A DNA stretch of 14,805 bases, taken from contig JALEUF010000010.1 in NCBI GenBank assembly GCA_022781015.1, forward strand, positions 1-14,805, given 5' to 3'. This DNA comes from Caryophanales bacterium. Lineage in GTDB: Bacteria > Bacillota_I > Bacilli_A > RFN20 > CAG-826. The notes under the pieces are model-generated. The model was not told the origin of the DNA. It was given only the letters and a program-made list of their open reading frames with translations, and ran no database searches. The translations under genes were made by a program, and so were the position numbers. Position 1 is the first letter of the stretch. Every line of letters begins with the position of its first letter. Positions 7,621 through 13,018 of this stretch are shown in pieces.

Positions 7621-8559
7621 TTATTTTAAAACATCTAGACGTTGATTAATTAGCTCTACAAACCTCTTCTTTTCGTCTTCAAATAAATAGGAATCATTAA
7701 TCATTTCAATGCACTTTGCTTTTAATGAAACTACTTTATTTATCATTTTTTTAGCAGAAGCTAAGGCTATTCCTATATTGGATGCAAACTCAAAGAAGTC
7801 TTTCTTCCTAATGTGCATCTTCTTTCCATTCATTGTTAATGCAAATTCCTCTTTATCCTCTGGCATTATTAAATTAACAGGGAGTAAATCGTAAGCTCTA
7901 GAAAGTACATAACCATCAATTGATTTTATTAATGAGAAGTTTTTTAGATGCATGTCTGAATTACCTGTTACAAAGCAAAACACTAGTCGCAAGAATAGTT
8001 CTGATAAATCTAAGCCAACTTGGCACGAATATTTATCGATTATTTTAGCTACTTTTTCATAAGAACCTTTGTATTTGTCTTCGGTTAAACGGAGACTTAA
8101 CTGGCAAAAGTCCTCCATGGCTATTTTCTCTACTTTGTTATTTTCTATTTTTCTATCAATTCTTTTTGTTATGTATGCGAATTGATCTCTTTCTTTAATC
8201 AATGCATGAGGAACAGTATGTATACCGGTTATATCTGCCATAGACATAACTAGTTGCTCTGCTTCTGGCAAATGGGTAAAGTCATCTACCTGGGGTTTAA
8301 GAATAAATCCAGATGGATAATCAATTAAAGTTAGACGTGGTTTAGAATTATCTAAACTTAAGTGAAGGGATAACTTTTTCTGTACGCCAGGTATAGTTAT
8401 TCCATCATCAATATTTTGTTTTGCTAGTTTTTTAATGGTTTCTTCATCTATTTCAATTTGAGGAATAGTAGTTGTCCCAAAAAAGTGCTTAATGCAACTT
8501 GCGTGCCAACAAGAGGCATTGCTTTGGTTTAGTTCTTTGCCACAACAAAGACACTTCAT
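7621..8559 (-). CDS. hipT: HipT-like Ser/Thr kinase toxin
   Basis: The 312-residue protein covers the HipA kinase core without the N-terminal coupling domain. Visible parts are the activation/Gly-rich loop GITIPGVQKKLSL (53-65), lysine in FILKPQ (K88), TKRIDR (131-136), EDFCQL, the catalytic segment GNSDMHLKNFS (199-209; D202, H204, N207) and the metal-binding aspartate in YDLLPVN (D224). The N-terminus carries C3, C5, C6, C17, H19, C22 and H25 before FFGT, a small zinc-ribbon-like patch seen in many short HipA relatives. HipA kinases phosphorylate tRNA synthetases (GltX for HipA; TrpS for E. coli O127 HipT); the target here is unknown. The ATG overlaps the end of hipS by 4 bases (ATGA), with AAGGGAG upstream. 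The loop has T55-I-P57 where E. coli O127 HipT has two serines (Ser-Ile-Ser). Confidence 0.88.
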   Translation of the reverse strand: MKCLCCGKELNQSNASCWHASCIKHFFGTTTIPQIEIDEETIKKLAKQNIDDGITIPGVQKKLSLHLSLDNSKPRLTLIDYPSGFILKPQVDDFTHLPEAEQLVMSMADITGIHTVPHALIKERDQFAYITKRIDRKIENNKVEKIAMEDFCQLSLRLTEDKYKGSYEKVAKIIDKYSCQVGLDLSELFLRLVFCFVTGNSDMHLKNFSLIKSIDGYVLSRAYDLLPVNLIMPEDKEEFALTMNGKKMHIRKKDFFEFASNIGIALASAKKMINKVVSLKAKCIEMINDSYLFEDEKKRFVELINQRLDVLK

Positions 8560-8885
8560 AAAACTTTCTCCCTTATAGTTACATTCCCGATAGTATCTTT
8601 GCAGGCTACAAGCAATAAACCAAAGCGGTCTTTTGGGTTAATTTTCCAATTATTGCTTACTAGATTTAATAGCCACCCCTCTGGGATAATTCCATCAAAA
8701 AACGGAAATAGTGTCTCCGATTCATATGGTTCTTTTCTTAATGGTAAAGTTAAGGATACCGGTAAGGGGTTTTCTGAAGAAAGATATGTTTCGTCATAGG
8801 CAAATGAATAACCATTGTCGGTTTCTAAAAGCATTCCTGCATAAACATCGTCTACATAGACATATGCTTTTCTTAGTTCGCTCAT
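8556..8885 (-). CDS. hipS: HipS-like antitoxin (HipA N-terminal coupling domain)
   Basis: The 109-residue protein matches the stand-alone HipA N-terminal (couple_hipA) domain. It starts with strands KAYVYVDDVYAGML, continues with ENPLPVSLTLPLR and ends in the diagnostic FFDGIIPEGWLLNLVSNNWKINPKDRFGLLLVACKDTIGNVTI. In the E. coli O127 HipBST system HipS, rather than HipB, neutralises the kinase and places a tryptophan into its active site. W71 in PEGW is the likely equivalent here; this is inference from position. The gene overlaps both neighbours by ATGA, giving translational coupling, and has AAAGGA upstream of its ATG. It is not a broken hipA: both flanking overlaps are clean and HipT has its own start, binding site and Cys-rich N-terminus. 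Confidence 0.87.
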   Translation of the reverse strand: MSELRKAYVYVDDVYAGMLLETDNGYSFAYDETYLSSENPLPVSLTLPLRKEPYESETLFPFFDGIIPEGWLLNLVSNNWKINPKDRFGLLLVACKDTIGNVTIREKVL

Positions 8886-9088
8886 TGCTTATTTTCCTTT
8901 CTAATAGGACCTGCTTCCATCCCAAACATTGCAAGGGCTACATTGACTTTATCCATCCTGACTGTAGATTTTCCTTGTTCTAAATCACGTATAAAACGAA
9001 GACCTAGTCCGGATCGCATGGCAAATTCTTCTTGGGTAAGCCCGGCTTCTCTTCTTTTCTTTTTTATAAACACGGCTATTGGATTCAT
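8882..9088 (-). CDS. hipB: HipB-like XRE-family DNA-binding protein
   Basis: The 68-residue protein is essentially one helix-turn-helix domain: FIKKKRREAGLTQEEFA, then the recognition region SGLGLRFIRDLEQGK (26-40) and a final helix VNVALAMFGM. This matches HipB, which represses the hip operon and in HipBST boosts HipS neutralisation. The start is supported by GAGGT upstream of the ATG. Three palindromic operators lie directly upstream, consistent with autoregulation. It is the first gene of the three-gene operon. Confidence 0.88.
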   Translation of the reverse strand: MNPIAVFIKKKRREAGLTQEEFAMRSGLGLRFIRDLEQGKSTVRMDKVNVALAMFGMEAGPIRKENKQ

Positions 9089-9103
9089 ATTTTTACCTCA
9101 ATT

Positions 9104-9121
9104 TATACCCGTTAAGATATA
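9104..9121. promoter_or_regulatory. Operator O1 of the hip operon (degenerate)
   Basis: TATACCCGTTAAGATATA has the form TATACC-N6-GRTATA with one mismatch against the other two sites. It lies in the presumed 5' leader, 15 bases before the hipB ATG, exactly 41 bp from O2. Confidence 0.7.
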
Positions 9122-9142
9122 AAATAAATATTATCTATACTT

Positions 9143-9170
9143 ATTATACCTTAAAGGGTATATAATACAA
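9143..9170 (-). promoter_or_regulatory. hip operon promoter
   Basis: On the minus strand a perfect TATAAT (plus strand 9143-9148) is 16 bases from TTGTAT (plus strand 9165-9170). Operator O2 fills the spacer and overlaps the -10, the classical arrangement for repression. Confidence 0.65.
9145..9162. promoter_or_regulatory. Operator O2 of the hip operon
   Basis: TATACCTTAAAGGGTATA is a near-perfect palindrome of form TATACC-N6-GGTATA placed between the -35 and -10. It is the central member of the 41-bp-spaced set. Confidence 0.75.
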
Positions 9171-9185
9171 TCGTTTTAACAAAAA

Positions 9186-9203
9186 TATACCCTAAAAGGT
9201 ATA
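9186..9203. promoter_or_regulatory. Operator O3 of the hip operon
   Basis: TATACCCTAAAAGGTATA has the same TATACC-N6-GGTATA form as O2. It starts exactly 41 bp from O2 and lies upstream of the -35. Confidence 0.75.
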
Positions 9204-9341
9204 AAAAACTTGCAAAATCAAAAGAGAACAAATTAGCTATCAACTTAAATATCATTATTTTTGCATATGTCGCATCGAAGAAAGATTTATTGTTTTCTCT
9301 TAAAATTTATTAGTTAAACCAAAGCGGATTCACGTAATAAG

Positions 9342-9800
9342 TTATTTATGTGTCGCACCTGTTTTCATTTCGTATAAAGAAAGCAAATATAATGCAGACT
9401 GACCATAGAGGCCGGTTTCGTTATCTTCTAATAAATCGACTACTTCTGAATTATAGAATTTATCTCTAGCATCTTGTATGCTTAACTTATAATTTTCAGC
9501 TATCAATTCAATGGTTTGATAAGCAATTATCGTTTTAGAAATGTCATGTGGGAGAGGCTCCGGACAATCCACGTTATACTTGCTCCCTGTTCTTTTTGAT
9601 ATGTATTCATTAATCGAATATATAGACATGCCATGTAGATCTTCGTAATTATCTATTATTTCCTGTAAGATGCCTTTTTTACTCAGAAGATTATATATAG
9701 ATTTTGAACTTTCTTTTGTGGCAGAGGCGTATTGCTTGATGCACATAACTAAAAACCTGTTGATATCCATATCGGTTTTGTTGATAGTCACTTTTTCCAT
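9342..9800 (-). CDS. DUF3791-like protein, two related halves
   Basis: The 152-residue protein looks like DUF3791. The first half contains YNLLSKKGILQEIIDNYEDLHG followed by INEYISKRTG, the usual DUF3791 helical pattern. The second half (about 88-145) is similar to regions found with it: IELIAENYKLSIQDARDKFYNS then ETGLYGQSALYLLSLYE. DUF3791 genes often sit beside DUF3990 (ADP-ribosyltransferase-like) genes in what look like toxin-antitoxin pairs. No such partner is visible here; the neighbours are the helicase and the hip operon. No clear ribosome binding site precedes the ATG. The family call is from memory of its pattern; the function is unknown. Confidence 0.6.
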   Translation of the reverse strand: MEKVTINKTDMDINRFLVMCIKQYASATKESSKSIYNLLSKKGILQEIIDNYEDLHGMSIYSINEYISKRTGSKYNVDCPEPLPHDISKTIIAYQTIELIAENYKLSIQDARDKFYNSEVVDLLEDNETGLYGQSALYLLSLYEMKTGATHK

Positions 9801-9839
9801 AGCGTTATTTTAACAGGTAGCAAATTTACATAAATTAAA

Positions 9840-9870
9840 AATAATACTTTGTAGGTGCTAATAATACTTT
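9840..9870. repeat. Two 11-bp direct repeats upstream of the DUF3791-like gene
   Basis: AATAATACTTT occurs at 9840-9850 and again at 9860-9870, 20 bp apart (about two helix turns). On the minus strand each copy contains TATTAT, a -10-like hexamer, 40-70 bases upstream of the ATG at 9800. It may be a regulator site or a doubled promoter element. Confidence 0.5.
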
Positions 9871-9922
9871 AAACTCATAGAAAACAACTACATGTCCTTA
9901 ACGGATTTATAAATCATGTTAT

Positions 9923-12685
9923 CTAACTAAGGTGTTTTTCTGGAACTTGGAAATCAAACCTATATTCTTCATCTACTTCATGATCAAGTTCTATATCAAA
10001 CATCAATGTAGGCTTATCATCGTTTTGGCTATCTCTGCAGTTGGTGAATTTCCCTGTTCCAAAATAAGTGAAAGGGAGAACAATTCCGTCTTCTTCATCA
10101 ACTTTTCTAACAAATAAATGGACTATTTTTGTTGCAAACAGTTTCTTTCCTTCTGCATTATCTTTAGTCGTTTTATTAACGGATTCCCATTGGAAAATAG
10201 AAGGGGAGAGGAATTTATCTTTATAATCGAAATTACCTTTTGCCACTTTATCCTTTTCTAATCCGACGAAGACATATGTAATTTTATTTTTCCTATCATA
10301 TTTAGTGCCTTGCATATAGGAATATTGCTTTCCATCGATTTCCATCATGATTTTGTCTTTTTGGTAATTGCCATACATCTTGAATGGACCTTCAAAATCA
10401 CCAAATTCATTCTCATATCTCTCTAATCCGTATTCTAATAAATCAACAAGGAAATCTTCAAAAGCAGTTCCTTTTCCCTTTTCGTAATTCAATTTATATG
10501 GGTTTGAATTAATTATCACTTTTCTTGAAATTAGATTATCGGCAGCAGTTTTAAGGCTATATGGGTTAACTCTTTTATATTCTTTGGTTAATAAATCGAA
10601 ATCAATTTGGCTATCTAAAACTTGTTTGATAATCAAATATTCTTCCCTTCTAGTTAACGGTAATAAATCAGAAATAACTTCTAATAATCTAATCTCAGAT
10701 TCATTAAATAAAGGGACATCTTCCCCGATATTTCTTAAGAAGTTGTAATAAGAATAATTCTTTTTACCCTTCATTTTCGCTTTCAAAAATCTTAATAAAT
10801 CCGGGGCACAATCGCTATTTAGGTAATCCATGTGGCTAGGATATCTTTTTTCTGCTAGGTATTTTTTAAAACTAAAGTAGTCTGATCTTAAACGGAATGC
10901 TGTATTGAAGTTCGTGTTTTCAATATGTTTAAGTATTTCTTCTTTTGAACGTTCATCAAAATGGATTTCTACTCCAGGCAATCCTAGGTCTTTAAAATCA
11001 TTTCTAACTAAAGAAGAAAGAAGTGCCTTTTCTAAAACAGTTGAACTAGATAATGAACCTAAACCAAGCGCGATTTGGGTGGATCTGTCATAACTATTCC
11101 CAATGAAATCAAGAACAGTTAGATGGTCCTTTCCTTTATATTTTCTTAATCCTCTTCCTAACTGTTGTATGAATATGGTTTGGGATTCAGTTGGCCTTAA
11201 AAACAAAACCATGTTGACCGAAGGAAGGTCTACTCCTTCGTTAAGGATATCAACTGCAAAGATTATCTCTAAATCGTTATTGTCATCTGCTAAATCTTCG
11301 AATGCTTTAGACCTTTCACCCGTATTGTTTTCACCCGTTAAATAAGTTGTATGGTAGCCAAGTCCATCCATTTGTAGAGACATTTCTCTAGCGTGATCAA
11401 TGCTTCTACAAAATCCTATGGCCTTTAGTTTTCCTTCTGGCCTATGTTTTTCGATTTGATTAGAGATGAATTGTATATGATTATCATCTTTAAAATAATT
11501 CTTTAGGAAGTTTACCTTTTCTTTATCAGAATAATCAATCATCTCATCCCTGACTGCGAAATATTTAAATGGTACAACTAGGTCATTATTGATTGCATCT
11601 CTTAATCTTAATTCATAAGGAACGACATAATTAAATATTGCAAATACATCTTGCTTATCCATTCTTTCAGGCGTTGCGGTTAATCCTAATAGGAAAGCAG
11701 GGGTAAAGTAATTTAGTATTTTTTCGTAAGTTGTATTAGTAATGTGGTGGCATTCATCAAAGATTATGTAATCGAAATCATTTGTTTTAAATAAGTCTAG
11801 ATGGGTTGCCATCATTGTATTGGTCGCGAATATAAAATCTGCATCAAGATTTTTTTCTTGCCCTGTAAATAATCCATAAGTCCTAGTTGATCCAAATATC
11901 TTTTCAAATGTCTTTTTGGCATCGTTAAGGATGGTGTCCCTATGGACAACAAAAAGTAGTCGTTTTGCATTAAAATTATAGGCATCAAAAGCTGCTAAAA
12001 ATGTCTTGCCTGAAGCAGTGGCCGCTATTATCAAGGCTCTTTTTTCGCCCATGTCGCGATATCTTCTAATTTCTTTTAATGCTGCTTTTTGCATCGCATT
12101 TGGGACTACTTTTATTTGATTATATCCATAATCCATGTCCCATCTTTCAATCGCATATTCTATCTGGGTGGTATATTTCTTTATTATTTCTTCACTTAAT
12201 GGATTTGTTTTATTCCAGAGAGAATCAAATTCAAGCAAGGCTTCGTTAATGATTTTATCTTCCTTGTTCCTAGTTAAAGAAACATTCCATTCGATATTTT
12301 TTAACAAGGCAAATCTAGTTATATTACTTGAACCCACTAGGAATTCATAACCATTCTTTGTCTGAAAGATATATCCCTTCGTATGGAAACCGTTATCTTC
12401 AAAAGAATTATAATCTAAATGACATGAAAAATTAGGATATGTATCCATCCATTTCTTGAATATTCTTAATGATGGGATATCGGTAAAGTTTTGGTATGTC
12501 GATGTTATTATGCGCCCTTTAACACCTCTATTTAAGGCGCTTTCTATTTCTTTTTGGATTAATCTTAGTCCTGCTTCCTTAATAAAACTTACAGTTAAAG
12601 AAAAGGAATAACATTTATTAAAACAGCCTTTTAGTCTTTGCAAAAATGTATCGTTAGAATAATTGGTCAAGAACGATTCTTTCAT
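9923..12685 (-). CDS. PLD nuclease / DEAH helicase / DUF3427 fusion protein
   Basis: The 920-residue protein has three parts. An N-terminal phospholipase-D-like domain (1-160) has HTK (101-103), GSSN (118-121) and NIEW (130-133); the aspartate of a full HKD motif is absent (Q108), and one half-motif suggests a dimer. The central superfamily 2 helicase has Walker A TASGKT (223-228), DECHH (310-314), TATPE (336-340), VDILNEGVDLP (478-488) and motif VI QQLGRGLRK (507-515). The C-terminal DUF3427 region (about 725-918) contains KGKGTAFEDFLVDLL and FQWESVN. Proteins of this architecture are widespread as stand-alone genes and are often found near defence genes; they are thought to process nucleic acid, but the substrate is not established. 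The ATG has only a weak ribosome binding site; an in-frame TAA a short way upstream excludes a longer start. Confidence 0.9.
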   Translation of the reverse strand: MKESFLTNYSNDTFLQRLKGCFNKCYSFSLTVSFIKEAGLRLIQKEIESALNRGVKGRIITSTYQNFTDIPSLRIFKKWMDTYPNFSCHLDYNSFEDNGFHTKGYIFQTKNGYEFLVGSSNITRFALLKNIEWNVSLTRNKEDKIINEALLEFDSLWNKTNPLSEEIIKKYTTQIEYAIERWDMDYGYNQIKVVPNAMQKAALKEIRRYRDMGEKRALIIAATASGKTFLAAFDAYNFNAKRLLFVVHRDTILNDAKKTFEKIFGSTRTYGLFTGQEKNLDADFIFATNTMMATHLDLFKTNDFDYIIFDECHHITNTTYEKILNYFTPAFLLGLTATPERMDKQDVFAIFNYVVPYELRLRDAINNDLVVPFKYFAVRDEMIDYSDKEKVNFLKNYFKDDNHIQFISNQIEKHRPEGKLKAIGFCRSIDHAREMSLQMDGLGYHTTYLTGENNTGERSKAFEDLADDNNDLEIIFAVDILNEGVDLPSVNMVLFLRPTESQTIFIQQLGRGLRKYKGKDHLTVLDFIGNSYDRSTQIALGLGSLSSSTVLEKALLSSLVRNDFKDLGLPGVEIHFDERSKEEILKHIENTNFNTAFRLRSDYFSFKKYLAEKRYPSHMDYLNSDCAPDLLRFLKAKMKGKKNYSYYNFLRNIGEDVPLFNESEIRLLEVISDLLPLTRREEYLIIKQVLDSQIDFDLLTKEYKRVNPYSLKTAADNLISRKVIINSNPYKLNYEKGKGTAFEDFLVDLLEYGLERYENEFGDFEGPFKMYGNYQKDKIMMEIDGKQYSYMQGTKYDRKNKITYVFVGLEKDKVAKGNFDYKDKFLSPSIFQWESVNKTTKDNAEGKKLFATKIVHLFVRKVDEEDGIVLPFTYFGTGKFTNCRDSQNDDKPTLMFDIELDHEVDEEYRFDFQVPEKHLS

Positions 12686-12745
12686 GTCGTCAAGCTTACC
12701 AGATTGCTTTTGATTTTAAAAGATCGCCAAGGTAATAATTTTTTG

Positions 12746-12815
12746 GTTTGTGTACCTATTTTTGTCAATTTGATATACTGTAGTATATTATTTTGGCTAT
12801 TTTAGGTACACAAAC
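12746..12815. repeat. 70-bp concentric imperfect palindrome
   Basis: The outer arms GTTTGTGTACCTA (12746-12758) and TAGGTACACAAAC (12803-12815) are perfect 13-bp inverted repeats. An inner palindrome ATATACTGTAGTATAT (12773-12788) shares exactly the same centre (between 12780 and 12781). GTCAA (12764-12768) faces TTGGC (12793-12797) with one wobble. It could be an operator array, a cruciform or a small element remnant. Confidence 0.8.
12762..12789 (+). promoter_or_regulatory. Possible phosphorylase promoter inside the palindrome
   Basis: TTGTCA (12762-12767) and TATATT (12784-12789) are 16 bases apart, each matching 5 of 6 consensus bases. If used, the leader before the phosphorylase ATG would be about 220 bases. 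Positions are suggestive only. Confidence 0.35.
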
Positions 12816-12879
12816 AAGTTTGGAAAGACATCTTTAAAATAGACTCTTTATCTAATTCATGACAGGAGATTTATCAAGT

Positions 12880-12902
12880 ATCAAAGAAGTACATTTTTTG
12901 AT
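12880..12902 (+). other. AT-rich hairpin in the phosphorylase leader
   Basis: ATCAAAGAA (12880-12888) pairs with TTTTTTGAT (12894-12902) around a GTACA loop, followed by TAATTTTTG. It could be a weak terminator or attenuator upstream of the phosphorylase gene, but the stem has a single G-C pair. Confidence 0.3.
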
Positions 12903-13018
12903 TAATTTTTGAATGATTTCTAGTTTTGCCTTGTCTAAATAGATTTTGTTTCTTCTTCTAATTATTATTAAGAAAACGGAAAGGCTTACACTTTGGCTTT
13001 CTATTAACGAGGTTAATT

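Larger units (their letters stand above)
12686..13018. other. 333-bp non-coding stretch between divergent genes
   Basis: The divergent spacer between the helicase and phosphorylase genes holds a 70-bp concentric palindrome (12746-12815), an AT-rich hairpin (12880-12902) and the phosphorylase ribosome binding site (GAGG at 13009-13012). A 17-codon open frame at 12859 (starting MTGDLSSIKEV) lacks a binding site and is not called. No other gene is seen. Confidence 0.7.

Noticed and set aside
8556..9088. Frameshifted or split hipA gene
   Set aside because: Each of the three genes has its own start, binding site and complete domain, with clean ATGA overlaps typical of HipBST.
9104..9203. Short CRISPR-like array (18-bp repeats, 23-bp spacers)
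   Set aside because: Repeats are palindromic and operator-like, too short, and lie on a promoter; no cas genes.
9904..9915. 12-bp palindrome GATTTATAAATC after the helicase gene as terminator
   Set aside because: It cannot form a loop by itself and lacks a T tract; probably chance in AT-rich DNA.
12746..12815. Insertion sequence or MITE with target duplication
   Set aside because: No direct repeat flanks the arms and no transposase is present; kept only as an open alternative.
12859..12912. 17-codon open frame (MTGDLSSIKEV...)
   Set aside because: No ribosome binding site and too short to support; possible remnant only.
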